Source: Streptomyces sp. BA2 (GTDB taxonomy: Bacteria; Actinomycetota; Actinomycetes; Streptomycetales; Streptomycetaceae). Taken from it: a stretch of DNA of 64,000 nt. Below are positions 34,182 through 43,207 of this stretch, piece after piece. The stretch's first letter is position 1; every line of letters begins with the position of its first letter. Below the pieces are notes generated by a model. The model was not told the DNA's origin. It searched no databases and saw only the letters and a program-made list of their open reading frames with translations. Made by a program: the position numbers and the translations under genes. The DNA is taken from assembly GCF_009769735.1 (NCBI RefSeq), contig NZ_WSRO01000001.1, positions 1-64,000 of the forward strand. The letters are read 5' to 3'.

Positions 34182-34204
34182 GTGGTCGGGCCGGTGTGGT
34201 CGGC
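34182..34204. repeat. GTGGTCGGG iteron pair C
   Basis: GTGGTCGGG at 34182 and GTGGTCGGC at 34196, preceded by TTCGTGAC at 34162. Same layout as in cluster A. Directly upstream of the transfer operon. Confidence 0.6.
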
Positions 34205-34269
34205 AAGCCGGTCGGCGCCGGGGGGTTGCCTCAAGGCATCAACCCCCTGAGCCCTCCGGGAGTTTTGGC

Positions 34270-35187
34270 ATGTTCCGATCCCCAGCCCCGCCCCGTGCCG
34301 ACAAGCATCCGGTGGCCGCGGGTATTGCGCTTTCCCAGATGCGGCGGCGTGTGCAACTCGGTCGCGCCGGAGCATGGGCCGCGCTTGCTACCGGTCCCCT
34401 CGCGCTGGCCATTGCCGTCGGCCAGCCCTCCGCCACCGTCGCGGCCTCCTCCGCACCCAAGCCGCAGCGCAGCCAGCAGAGCGTGACGGTGGCCGATCCC
34501 TCGGGCTACGTCGCCGAGTTCGTCGACGCGTGGCTGCGCAGCAGCGACGACGCCAGCAGCGCGGCCGCGCGACGTGTGCAGGCGATGGCCCCTGGCATCC
34601 TCCTGCCCGCCCGCGACGAAGAGGCGCCCGTGCCGCGGCGGGTGACTGCGGTGCGCAGTACACCGGGCAAGGACGGTCGGTGGTCGGTGACGGTGGCTGC
34701 GCAGTACGCGGACGCGGTGCGTTACTTCGCCGTGCCAGCGATCGCCTCGTCCAGCGGGTCCTCGTTCGCCGTCACCGCGGCGCCGGCGCTCGTCACTGCC
34801 CCCGCCCGGCACAAGTTCCCTGACTCGCCCTACGAAGTCACGGTCGAAGAGGGCCCGCTGGCCACCACGGCCGGGGAGTTCCTGACCGCGTATCTGGCCG
34901 GGCGCGGCGAGGTGAGCCGCTACCTGGCGCCTGGTGTAGAGCTGACGGCCATCTCGCCCGCGGCCGCCGCTTCGGTCGAGGTGCAGGAGGCCACCGCGCG
35001 CGAGCAGTCCGCAGCCGCCGAGCAGGTACCCGGTGACGGGACCACGGTCCATGTCCTGGCCCAGGTCGAGGCGCGCGACGCTGCGGGCCGGTGGCCACTG
35101 GCCTACGAGCTCACCTTGTCGGCCCGTGACGGCCGCTGGGAGATCGCTGCCCTGGTGTCGGGCACGACGGGCGGTGCGGGCCGATGA
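34270..35187 (+). CDS. TcpC/VirB8-like conjugation protein, 305 aa
   Basis: ATG 34270 after CTCCGGGAGTTTTGGC. Basic cytoplasmic start, one membrane helix (AGAWAALATGPLALAIAVGQ, residues 35-55), then two NTF2-like extracellular domains: YVAEFVDAWLRSSDD ... VTAVRSTPGKDGRWSVTVAA QYADAVRYFAVPA, and TTAGEFLTAYLAGRGEVSRY ... LTLSARDGRWEIAALVSG. This is the TcpC/VirB8 architecture, an assembly factor of Gram-positive type IV secretion. First gene of an operon continuing to 46451 with overlapping stops and starts. Confidence 0.8.
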   Translation: MFRSPAPPRADKHPVAAGIALSQMRRRVQLGRAGAWAALATGPLALAIAVGQPSATVAASSAPKPQRSQQSVTVADPSGYVAEFVDAWLRSSDDASSAAARRVQAMAPGILLPARDEEAPVPRRVTAVRSTPGKDGRWSVTVAAQYADAVRYFAVPAIASSSGSSFAVTAAPALVTAPARHKFPDSPYEVTVEEGPLATTAGEFLTAYLAGRGEVSRYLAPGVELTAISPAAAASVEVQEATAREQSAAAEQVPGDGTTVHVLAQVEARDAAGRWPLAYELTLSARDGRWEIAALVSGTTGGAGR

Positions 35188-35492
35188 ACTCGCTCAATCC
35201 CGTGGTGATGGCCGGGGAGCTGGCCGAGCTGGGCGACTCCTGGATCGGGACCGCCAAGGACTGGGGCACCACGGGCCTGCAGGCCGCGCTCATCATCATC
35301 GTCGTAGTGATCATGGTGCAGCGGTTCTCGCTGAAGGCGGGCATCGGCGCGCTGATCCTCATGGTGATCGCGCTGGGCCTGTACGGCTCGCGCAACGACC
35401 TGGCGAAGATGTTCGAGGACGAGGTGAAGAACCCGGCCAACGGCGCACCTGCCCTTGACCGTCCCGGGCCTGGCCCGGAGGGGCGCTTGTGA
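35184..35492 (+). CDS. small membrane protein of the transfer operon, 102 aa
   Basis: ATG 35184 overlaps the previous stop (ATGA). Two adjacent helices: GLQAALIIIVVVIMVQRFSL and AGIGALILMVIALGLYGSRN, with a charged C-terminus. Size, topology and position next to TcpC- and VirB3-like genes suggest a VirB2-like or accessory channel subunit, but no sequence family is recognised. Confidence 0.7.
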   Translation: MNSLNPVVMAGELAELGDSWIGTAKDWGTTGLQAALIIIVVVIMVQRFSLKAGIGALILMVIALGLYGSRNDLAKMFEDEVKNPANGAPALDRPGPGPEGRL

Positions 35493-36073
35493 GCGCGGCC
35501 GCCGCGCCCCGTACGGCGCGCTTCTACACGGCCGCGCGGCGGCATCCCTGGGTGGTGGGCAAGCTCGCCGACTGGCGTCTGCCGCTGGGCCCCTATAACG
35601 CGGCGCAGATCGCCCTGGCCGTCGTGGGCGGCTTCATCCTGGTCAAGACGATCTCCGTGTGGAGCGTGCTGGGTCCCATCCCGGTCGCAGCGTGGGTGGT
35701 GGGGATCTGGCTGCTGCGCAGGCCCAAGATCGGCGGTCGTCACCCGGTGTCGGCCGCGATGGGCATGGTGGCACTTGCGGTGCAGCCCGCCGGGGGCCGG
35801 ATCGGCCAGCGTGCTGCGCGTGATCCGCGGGCCCGTCGTCTGGGCGGCGGCTTCACCCTCGAAGACCTCACCCCCGCCACTGATGCCGCCCCGGCGCCAG
35901 CGCCGCCCCAGCAGGCTGCGCGGCGTTCGCGCACACGGCCCGTGCCGCCTGCGCGCTCACGCCCGCCCAGGCACGCCCCGGCAGCTGCCGCCCCCGCTCC
36001 AGAGGGGACGCGGGCCACAGCGCTGCTGGCGCAAGCCCAACTCCGTGCACAGAACCAGAAAGGGGGACAGTGA
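35489..36073 (+). CDS. TcpE/PrgI/VirB3-like conjugation membrane protein, 194 aa
   Basis: GTG 35489, overlapping by 4 bp. TARFYTAARRHPWVVGKLAD WRLP is followed by two membrane helices (YNAAQIALAVVGGFILVKTI; LGPIPVAAWVVGIWLLRRP) near residues 35-80, the layout of TcpE/PrgI/VirB3 proteins that pair with the VirB4 ATPase. The rest is a Pro/Ala/Arg-rich cytoplasmic tail. The VirB4-like gene starts in its stop codon. Confidence 0.75.
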   Translation: MSAAAAPRTARFYTAARRHPWVVGKLADWRLPLGPYNAAQIALAVVGGFILVKTISVWSVLGPIPVAAWVVGIWLLRRPKIGGRHPVSAAMGMVALAVQPAGGRIGQRAARDPRARRLGGGFTLEDLTPATDAAPAPAPPQQAARRSRTRPVPPARSRPPRHAPAAAAPAPEGTRATALLAQAQLRAQNQKGGQ

Positions 36074-38784
36074 TGCGTGTTCCCATCCGGCATATCGCCG
36101 GGCATCTGCTGTGGTCCACCCACGGCCACGTATGGGCCCTCTACCGGTTGCATCCCGGCCCGGATGCCGAGGGCCGCAGCCAGGAGACCGTGCCGGGCAC
36201 CTACGTGCCCCTGTCCGTCCGCGACGAACTCCTGGGCAAAATCACGCACTTGGTGCGCTCCCTGTCCGGCGCCCCGCGCCTGTTCGGGCTGTGCGCACAG
36301 GTCGACCCGGCAGAGATCGCCTGGAAGATGGCCGACGGCCTGGAGGACGAGCACAGCGGCGACGGACTCACACCCGCCGCCCGCCCGTGGATGGAACACC
36401 TCGATGCCGCCCTGGACCTTCTCCAGGGCCAGGAGATGCACCAGCGCTCGTGGTGGCTGGCCGTCCCGCTGGAGTCCGAGCACCAAGGCGTCAAGGCGGC
36501 GGGCGCGCTGTGGGCGGAGGTCGCCGACACCTTCGGCATGCGCGCCGCCCCCGTCACCCGCGCCGAGGTCACCTCCGCCCGGGAGCAGGCCGGGCAGGTG
36601 GAGGCGCAGCTGGCCGGCGGCGCCTCGTATCGTCCGGCGCGTCCGGCGGAGATCGTGTGGATGATTCAGCACGCGGTGCACCGCGGCCTGGCCGAGCCGC
36701 TGCTGGGCGAGGCAGCACTCAGTGATCTGTACGGCGGGCGGGTCCACGGCGGGGTGCTGCACTCCCCCAGCTACGCCGACCTCGGGCAGGTCCGCCTCGA
36801 GGAAGGCGGCATCGCGCCCGCCGAGCCCGCCGCCAACGAGGACCAGGAGGACATCGGCGAGGCGCGCGGCCGCGGTGCCGGCCGGGCGCGGTGGTGGAAG
36901 ACCCGGTCGGCGTCTCCGCTGCGGCGGCGGTGGCTGCAGGTCGAAAGCGACGGCGGCATCGGCTATCAGGCGCATCTGGCTTTGGCCGAGTGCCCGCCCG
37001 CCATCTCCCTGGAGGCCGCCGACCTGTTCGCGCAGCTCGAAGTGCTGGACTTTCCTGTCGACTTCACTATCGACCTGACGCTGGTGTCCGCGGAGAAGGC
37101 GCGGGCTCAGGTGCAGCGCAAGAAGACCGAGCTGGTCGACCAGGCCGACCAGTACGACGCACGCCCAACTGGCATGCCCGCCTCCCTCCCCGATGCCGCC
37201 CGCGACCTGGGCGAGCTGGACACCCGGCTCTCACGCACCAGCGTGGAAGTAGAGGTCCAGGCCATCACAGCGCTGACGGTGTGGGGGCCGACGGCTCAGC
37301 TGTGTGACGCGCGGGCCCGCGCCCTGGAAAAGCTGCTGGCGGGCGCGGACTACCGGGCGGTGCGCCCGGCCGGGATGCAGGCGGATCTGTTCACCTTGGG
37401 GCTGCCCGGCGCCGTACGGGCACACCGGCTGAAAGAGTTCACCCAGCACCAGGTCAGCGAGGACTGGGCCCTCTCGGGGGCGTTCACCCACTGCGAGGTC
37501 GGCGACCCGACCGGGATGCTGCTCGGCCTGGATCTGGACTGCGGCACCACCCGCCCCGTCCTGATCAATATCGCTGACGTCCCCAAGCAGGACGCTTCGG
37601 CCTCCCTGGGCGTAGTTGGTGACCTGGGCGCCGGAAAGAGCGTCATGCTCAAGCTGATCAGCCTGTCCGTCGTCGACCGCGGTGGCCGCGCCATCTGCAT
37701 CGACCGCACCCCCGTCCGCGAATGGGCTTCCTTCGCCGAGGCCGCCGCGCCAGGCCGCTGCCAGATCATCGACGCCGCCCGGGCCGCGCTGTCCATCGAC
37801 CCGCTGCGCCTGTTCCCCGGCGCCGAGGGCCGCCACTACGCGCTGAGCTACCTCACCCTGCAGCTGGGCATCGGGCCCATGACCACCTCCGGCGAGGTCC
37901 TGCACCACGCCATCGAGCAGGCCGGCGCCCTGCCCGAGCCGTCGATGAGCGGTGTCATCGACGTCTTGCGCCAGATGGCCGCCGCCGAGGGCGGCAAGCG
38001 GCAGGATGCCGCGGCCACCCTGGCCGGGCTGCTGCGCCTGGTCGAGCAGAACCCCCTGGCCGCGATGGTGTTCGACCCCTGCCTGCCGCCGGTGAGCCTG
38101 GATGGCACCGGCGCCTCCGACTTCATCGTCATCACCACCACCGGCCTCAAACTGCCGCCCAAGCAGGCCTTCGAGCACGCCGAAATCCTGCACCAGCAGC
38201 CCCTGGAAGCCTTGATCGGACGGGCGGTGCTCTACCTGATCGCGGCCATAGCCCGCCAGGCCGCCTTCTCGATGCCCGAGCGGTTCTGCGCGGTCGCGCT
38301 GGACGAGCTGTACTGGCTGACCTCCTCCGCCGAGGGCACCGCCCTGGTCCACGAGATCCTCCACGACGGCCGCAAACACGGCGCCGGACTCATCGCCGGC
38401 GCCCACGACGCCAAGGAACTCGGGCCCGATCGCGGACTGATGGCCTACCGGGCCCTGGCACGGACCACCGAACGCGAACGCGCCCGCCGCGGCCTGGACT
38501 TCATCGGCCTCGACTCGACTGACAGCGAACTGGTGCGGATGGTCACCTCGGGCCTGTCCCCCGTGGGCCACAAGGACCGCGCCGGTGAGGTTCTGCTGAC
38601 AGGGCCCCGGCAGAACACCGGCCGCATCAAGGTCACCATCCCCGCCGTGGCGCGCATCAGCTCGCACATCACCACCACCCCCGGCCGGCGCCCAACCACC
38701 CCTACGCCCGGTCGGCCGGACCTGACCAAGGACGCCCCGGCCAAAGGCCCGCAGCCGGCCGCCGCACGCGAGGAGGCCCTGTGA
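36073..38784 (+). CDS. VirB4/ConE-like transfer ATPase, 903 aa
   Basis: ATG 36073 shares its A with the previous TGA (GTG 36070 is possible). N-terminal half: VirB4-like domain (THGHVWALYRLHPGPDAEGR). C-terminal half: RecA-like motor with Walker A GVVGDLGAGKSVMLKL near residue 515, RAICIDRTPVREW near 540, Walker B FCAVALDELYWLTSSAEGTA near 740, and an Arg/His-rich sensor (HEILHDGRKHGAGLIAGAHD). Powers substrate translocation and pilus or channel assembly at the membrane. Intact and within the length range of the family. Confidence 0.9.
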   Translation: MRVPIRHIAGHLLWSTHGHVWALYRLHPGPDAEGRSQETVPGTYVPLSVRDELLGKITHLVRSLSGAPRLFGLCAQVDPAEIAWKMADGLEDEHSGDGLTPAARPWMEHLDAALDLLQGQEMHQRSWWLAVPLESEHQGVKAAGALWAEVADTFGMRAAPVTRAEVTSAREQAGQVEAQLAGGASYRPARPAEIVWMIQHAVHRGLAEPLLGEAALSDLYGGRVHGGVLHSPSYADLGQVRLEEGGIAPAEPAANEDQEDIGEARGRGAGRARWWKTRSASPLRRRWLQVESDGGIGYQAHLALAECPPAISLEAADLFAQLEVLDFPVDFTIDLTLVSAEKARAQVQRKKTELVDQADQYDARPTGMPASLPDAARDLGELDTRLSRTSVEVEVQAITALTVWGPTAQLCDARARALEKLLAGADYRAVRPAGMQADLFTLGLPGAVRAHRLKEFTQHQVSEDWALSGAFTHCEVGDPTGMLLGLDLDCGTTRPVLINIADVPKQDASASLGVVGDLGAGKSVMLKLISLSVVDRGGRAICIDRTPVREWASFAEAAAPGRCQIIDAARAALSIDPLRLFPGAEGRHYALSYLTLQLGIGPMTTSGEVLHHAIEQAGALPEPSMSGVIDVLRQMAAAEGGKRQDAAATLAGLLRLVEQNPLAAMVFDPCLPPVSLDGTGASDFIVITTTGLKLPPKQAFEHAEILHQQPLEALIGRAVLYLIAAIARQAAFSMPERFCAVALDELYWLTSSAEGTALVHEILHDGRKHGAGLIAGAHDAKELGPDRGLMAYRALARTTERERARRGLDFIGLDSTDSELVRMVTSGLSPVGHKDRAGEVLLTGPRQNTGRIKVTIPAVARISSHITTTPGRRPTTPTPGRPDLTKDAPAKGPQPAAAREEAL

Positions 38785-39131
38785 CGCCGATGACCCGCCC
38801 GAACCGGCCGCGCACCCAACGGCGCACGGCGATGCGGCACGCCGCCAGCGCCCTGACACTGGCCTGCCTGCTGCTGGCCGTGCTGAGCGCCGTCAATCCG
38901 ACCGCAGGCTTCAGCCCCACCGATACAGCCCGCTCGGCCGGTGACAGCCGCAAGGATGCCTGCGCGCTGATCGTCGGCCCGGCCAAGGCGTACTGCCTGC
39001 GCACCACCACCCCGCCGACGGCCACGCCCCCGCCCCCGCCGTCGCGGGAGACGAACGTCTGGGTGCTGGTGCCGCCCGCCGTCGGCCTGCTCACCCTGGC
39101 ACTCCTGCGGCGTCGTGCGGGAAGGTGCTGA
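38781..39131 (+). CDS. small membrane or secreted protein of the transfer operon, 116 aa
   Basis: GTG 38781 overlaps the previous stop (GTGA). Signal-anchor-like helix AASALTLACLLLAVLSAVNP near residue 22, a short extracellular segment with two Cys (KDACALIVGPAKAYCLR), a proline run, then a second helix (VWVLVPPAVGLLTLALLRRR). Possible disulfide. Located between VirB4- and VirB6-like genes. Role unknown. Confidence 0.65.
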   Translation: MTPMTRPNRPRTQRRTAMRHAASALTLACLLLAVLSAVNPTAGFSPTDTARSAGDSRKDACALIVGPAKAYCLRTTTPPTATPPPPPSRETNVWVLVPPAVGLLTLALLRRRAGRC

Positions 39132-39137
39132 ACTCCC

Positions 39138-42038
39138 GTGAACCTCTGGCGCTTTACGCACGGCCGGCTGCGCACCCTGACCCACGCCTTGGGGCTGGCC
39201 GTGGTGTTCCTCATCGTCAACGCGCACGTCGCCTACGCGGCCGACGGCGGCGGAGACATGATGGGCCCGCTGAACGTGGACAGCTCCGAAGGCGTGCCGA
39301 TCAATGGCTACGAACTGTCGGCCCAGGGCGGCTCCATCTTCTCGGTGCGCACCAACGCCTATGCGTTCATCATGAACGGCCTGTTCACACTGCTGCGTCT
39401 GGTGGTGGGCCTGTCGTGCTGGGCCATCGAGTTCGCGCTGCGCTTCCCGCTGATCAAGATGCTGGCCGATCCGGCGCAAAAGCTCTCCGACACCTACAAC
39501 GACATCGTCGTCGACACCCTGGGCCTCAAGGGGCTGTTGCTGAGTTGGGCCTTCATCTTCGGCGGCATCCTGCTCGTGCGCGGGAAGGCCGGCAAAGGCC
39601 TCGGGGAAATCGTCCTCACTCTGGTCATCGCCGCCTTTGCGGCCTCCGCGTTCGTACGCCCCGACTACCTCCTGGGGCAGGACGGGCCGCTGGCCCAGAG
39701 CGAGCGATCCGCCTCGGAGGTCGCTCGGATGACCGTGGACTCCTACGACTGGGGCGGCAAAATCGCCAGCGGGGAAGCGGGCCCCTGCGGCGCAGGCCTG
39801 TCAGGTCCGGCGCTGGAGAAGTGCTACCAGCAGGAGAACAAGAAGGCGCACTCCGCGGCGGTGGCCAAGCCCATTCAGGACGCGCTGACCAACGTGACGG
39901 TCGTCAAGGGCTACATGCTCGTGCAGTACGGGCGGATCCTCGACCCGGCCAAGGCCTCGGACCGCAAGGCCTACGCCCTGCACCTCAAGTGGGTCTCCGG
40001 CGGCTACAAGCCCACCTCCGCAGCAAGCGAGGCAGCTCGTCAGCGGGCCGAAGACGCATGCGACAAGATCAAAGGCCCCGCTCACAAGTACTGCGTGAAG
40101 GGGCGATTGAAAAACCCCGGCCTCGATGAGCCGCCGCTGAAGCCGATCCCCCTCACGCCCGGCGAGGCACTGCTGGACACCGCCACCCCGGTCCTGGACT
40201 CCCAAGACCAGCAGTTCGCCGCGTTCCTCAAGGAGCTGGAGAAGGCCGGGCCGGTGGGCAAGGCGGCGGCCGAGTACGCCAAGGAACCCACCGGTTGGCG
40301 CACCGCAGGTGTGCTGATGCTGTTCGTGGCCGCGCTGCTGATCTCCGCGATCCCGCTGTCTGCGGCGTTCGTGCTGCTGGGCATGCAGGCCGCGGACGCC
40401 GGCGCGGCCGCCGTCGGCTCGGTGATGCTGGTGTGGGCAATGCTGCCGGGCCCCTCCCGCCAGGCCGTGTGGAAGTGGCTGGCGCTGCTGGGCATTTCGG
40501 TGGCCGGCATGTTCGCGATCTGCACGTTCCTTCCCTCCTACGCCATCGGGATCGATGTGGTCCTCACCGATGGCCCCGACGTCCCGGCCGAACGGCTTTT
40601 GGCGCTGGTCGCGCTGGCGTTGGCCGGTCTCGCCTTCCACCGCAGGCTGCTGGCCGGGATCTCCTCGGCCGGGCAGCGGATGGCGGTGCGGATGCGCTAC
40701 GCGAAGATCGGCGGCACGCACCTGCCCGGCGACACCTCCGAGATCGGCGCCGCGCTGGCCGTCCACGGCAACGCCGGCATGGGGATGGGTGGCGGGTTCG
40801 GCCTGCGCGCGATGGCAGGCGGATATGGCCGGCTCGGTACCCGTCAGCGCATCATGCGTTCGCTGGCCGCGATGGCCGACGGCACCGGCATGCCGGTGGA
40901 CACCGGACGACTGCTGTCCGATGCAGGGGCCGAGGCCTCGCGCGGCCTGGCACCCTTCGCGCTGGCCGCCACCGGCGCCGGCCTCGGCGCCCGCGGCGCG
41001 TGGGGGCTGCTGGTCGGCAAGCGACCGGGCGACAAGGCCCTGGAACGGATGCGCAAACCCACCGCCGAGGGCGATGCCCCGGGCAGCGGACCGCACGCGG
41101 ACGGCGCCGACGGCGGGCCGGCAGGGCCCGGCGGGTCGCGCGGCCCGCGCCGCGACGGCCCCCCCGACCGCTACCGCAACCGGGACGGCCAGATCGTCGA
41201 CCGGAAAACGGGAGAGGTCCTGCATGACCAGAACAGCGACCGCACCCTGCTCTCCACACGGGCCCACAACCGCGCCGTCAGGCTGCGCGGCTACCGCATC
41301 CTGCACCGCGGCGGCCGCATCGCCTACGGCGCCACCCTCGGCCTGCCCACCACCACCCGGCGAGCCCGCCAGGGCGCCTCCGAACACACCCAAGACGCCA
41401 AGAAACAGGTCGCGGTGTGGCGCAACACAGTCCGCTCGGACATACGTTTCAAAAAATACCGCGACGAGCCGGACGCCCCCGTCGGCGGTGGACCCGGCGG
41501 CGGAGGACCCGGCGGCGGGAGCTCCTCCTCCGGCCGCGTGCTGCGGCCCGCATCCGGCGGTTCCCCCCGCGCGGCCACGCCCCCGCGCTCCACGGCTCGT
41601 GCCAGCTCCGCCCCCGATTCCACAACCGGGCGGAGCCGCGGGGATGCCCCGCCGCCCGACAGCGGACCGGGGCCGGCCAGCGGCTTCGCGCCCACCTCGG
41701 GCCGGGCCCCCGAGCGCCACGCCAGCGACCTCAACCTGGGACCGGGCGGGCCCATGCGCTACCAGCTGAGCAGCAGGAAACCCGCCTCGCCGCCACCCAC
41801 GCCACGGCCGGCGGAGCCCGGTTCTGACCCATCCACACAGTGGAGGCCGCGGATCGACCCGGCCCAGATGCGCCGCAGTGCACCGTCCGATCCGGCCGAG
41901 CTGCGCCGCCGCCTCACCGAACAGCGCCGGGCGAGCCCTGAAGAACTGCGCCGCCGCTTCGCCGAAGAACGCCGTGCGCGTGAAGAAGAGCTGCGCCGCA
42001 ACCGAGCCAACCCCGACGCGGGCGGGGAGGACGGATGA
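39138..42038 (+). CDS. VirB6/TrbL-like polytopic membrane protein, 966 aa
   Basis: GTG 39138 after GAAGGTGCTGAACTCCC. Signal-like first helix (LGLAVVFLIVNAHVAYAADG), then helices near residues 80-100, 130-175 (GLLLSWAFIFGGILLV; VLTLVIAAFAASAF), 390-475 (VLMLFVAALLISAIPLSAAF; LALLGISVAGMFAICTFLPS) and 485-505. A large extracellular loop (175-385) has four Cys. The last 330 residues are Pro/Gly/Arg-rich and end in repeated RRR-EEL-like charged helices. VirB6/TrbL-type pore subunit of the conjugation channel. Overlaps the next gene by 4 bp. Confidence 0.8.
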   Translation: MNLWRFTHGRLRTLTHALGLAVVFLIVNAHVAYAADGGGDMMGPLNVDSSEGVPINGYELSAQGGSIFSVRTNAYAFIMNGLFTLLRLVVGLSCWAIEFALRFPLIKMLADPAQKLSDTYNDIVVDTLGLKGLLLSWAFIFGGILLVRGKAGKGLGEIVLTLVIAAFAASAFVRPDYLLGQDGPLAQSERSASEVARMTVDSYDWGGKIASGEAGPCGAGLSGPALEKCYQQENKKAHSAAVAKPIQDALTNVTVVKGYMLVQYGRILDPAKASDRKAYALHLKWVSGGYKPTSAASEAARQRAEDACDKIKGPAHKYCVKGRLKNPGLDEPPLKPIPLTPGEALLDTATPVLDSQDQQFAAFLKELEKAGPVGKAAAEYAKEPTGWRTAGVLMLFVAALLISAIPLSAAFVLLGMQAADAGAAAVGSVMLVWAMLPGPSRQAVWKWLALLGISVAGMFAICTFLPSYAIGIDVVLTDGPDVPAERLLALVALALAGLAFHRRLLAGISSAGQRMAVRMRYAKIGGTHLPGDTSEIGAALAVHGNAGMGMGGGFGLRAMAGGYGRLGTRQRIMRSLAAMADGTGMPVDTGRLLSDAGAEASRGLAPFALAATGAGLGARGAWGLLVGKRPGDKALERMRKPTAEGDAPGSGPHADGADGGPAGPGGSRGPRRDGPPDRYRNRDGQIVDRKTGEVLHDQNSDRTLLSTRAHNRAVRLRGYRILHRGGRIAYGATLGLPTTTRRARQGASEHTQDAKKQVAVWRNTVRSDIRFKKYRDEPDAPVGGGPGGGGPGGGSSSSGRVLRPASGGSPRAATPPRSTARASSAPDSTTGRSRGDAPPPDSGPGPASGFAPTSGRAPERHASDLNLGPGGPMRYQLSSRKPASPPPTPRPAEPGSDPSTQWRPRIDPAQMRRSAPSDPAELRRRLTEQRRASPEELRRRFAEERRAREEELRRNRANPDAGGEDG

Positions 42039-43207
42039 GTCCGCCTCGAGTCCGGCCGCAGCCACGACGGCGGATGAAATGGGGCTGCCTGCTGACCGTG
42101 CTGCTGGCCGCCGCCAGCTGCGCCGCCCCCTTCGCCAGCGTGCTCTCTGCCTCCGCGCAACTGGCCAACCAGGAAGAGGAGACTGACATCGGATTCGTCG
42201 AGGGCGGCAGCGCCGCCGACATCCCGCCCACCATGCTCGCCGCGTACAAGAAGGCGTCCCAGCTGATCGGCCGTCACGTGCCCAAGTGCAGGGGCATGTC
42301 GTGGCCGATCCTGGCGGGCATCGCGAAGGTGGAGTCCCATCATGCTGCCGGGCGCACGATCGCCAAGAACGGCGACATCCACCAACCGCGGATCCTGGGC
42401 GTGCTCCTCAACGGCTCCGGCCAAGGCGGCAACACCACCACCTTCCCCGACACCGACGGCGGGAAGTGGGACGGCACCGCGACCGGCGAGCGGGCCGTGG
42501 GGCCCTTTCAATTCCTGCCCTCCACCTGGGAATCCAACGGCCGCGACGCCAACAGCGACAAGGAACGCGACCCGCACAACGCCTTCGATGCCGCCCTGGG
42601 CGCGGCCGTCTACCTGTGCGGCAACGGCCGCGACCTGTCCAAGACCAGCCAGCTCAAGGCGGCGATCTTTCAGTACAACCGCTCCCAGGAGTACGTGGCC
42701 AACGTCAGCAACTGGATCAAGCAGTACCGGGCCGCCGCGAGCGGGACAGCCAAAGGCGTGGACCTGGGAGGAGTCTCAGGCAAGGCAAAGAAGGTTCTGC
42801 AAGCGGCCCTGGCCCAGCGCGGGACGCCCTACTCGTGGGGCGGCGGCAACGCCAAGGGGCGCAGTACGGGGGTGTGCTGCTCGCCCAGTGGCAAGAGTGG
42901 CGTCGGCATCAAGGGCTTCGACTGCTCGGGGCTGACCCAGTACGCGTTCGCGCAAGTGGGGATCACGCTGCCCCGCGTCGCCTCCGCGCAGGCCGACCGG
43001 GGGCAGCGCATCACGTCCAAAGGCGCACTCAGGCCCGGTGACTTGGTCTTCTTTGGCTATGTGCCGGGCGTGGATTCGACGATCTATCACGTCGGCATCT
43101 ATGTGGGGAATGGACAGATGGTCAACGCCGCCCGGCCTGGCACCAAGGTCCGCCTGGACCCCGTGGATGCCATGTTCGGCTTCGCGGGAGGGGCCAGAGT
43201 CCTATGA
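42035..43207 (+). CDS. bifunctional lytic transglycosylase / NlpC-P60 hydrolase, 390 aa
   Basis: ATG 42035 (ATGA). N-terminal signal anchor GCLLTVLLAAASCAAPFASV. SLT-like domain, residues 75-240: ILAGIAKVESHH with catalytic E100, GPFQFLPSTWESNG, DAALGAAVYLCGNG, AAIFQYNRSQEYV. NlpC/P60 domain, residues 250-390: GTPYSWGGGN, FDCSGLTQYAFAQVG with C297, LRPGDLVFFGY, IYHVGIYVGNGQMVNA with H352. A VirB1-like enzyme opening the peptidoglycan for the transfer channel; the two-domain form is typical of Gram-positive T4SS. Confidence 0.92.
   Translation: MSPPRVRPQPRRRMKWGCLLTVLLAAASCAAPFASVLSASAQLANQEEETDIGFVEGGSAADIPPTMLAAYKKASQLIGRHVPKCRGMSWPILAGIAKVESHHAAGRTIAKNGDIHQPRILGVLLNGSGQGGNTTTFPDTDGGKWDGTATGERAVGPFQFLPSTWESNGRDANSDKERDPHNAFDAALGAAVYLCGNGRDLSKTSQLKAAIFQYNRSQEYVANVSNWIKQYRAAASGTAKGVDLGGVSGKAKKVLQAALAQRGTPYSWGGGNAKGRSTGVCCSPSGKSGVGIKGFDCSGLTQYAFAQVGITLPRVASAQADRGQRITSKGALRPGDLVFFGYVPGVDSTIYHVGIYVGNGQMVNAARPGTKVRLDPVDAMFGFAGGARVL

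Noticed and set aside
37231..38859. Long minus-strand open frame (about 540 codons) opposite the VirB4-like gene
   Set aside because: Shadow of high-GC coding on the other strand: Gly/Arg/Val-rich, no ribosome binding site, no motifs, while the plus strand has Walker motifs.
39801..42065. Minus-strand frame of about 750 codons opposite the VirB6-like gene
   Set aside because: Same codon-bias shadow; composition is low-complexity and the plus strand carries clear membrane helices.
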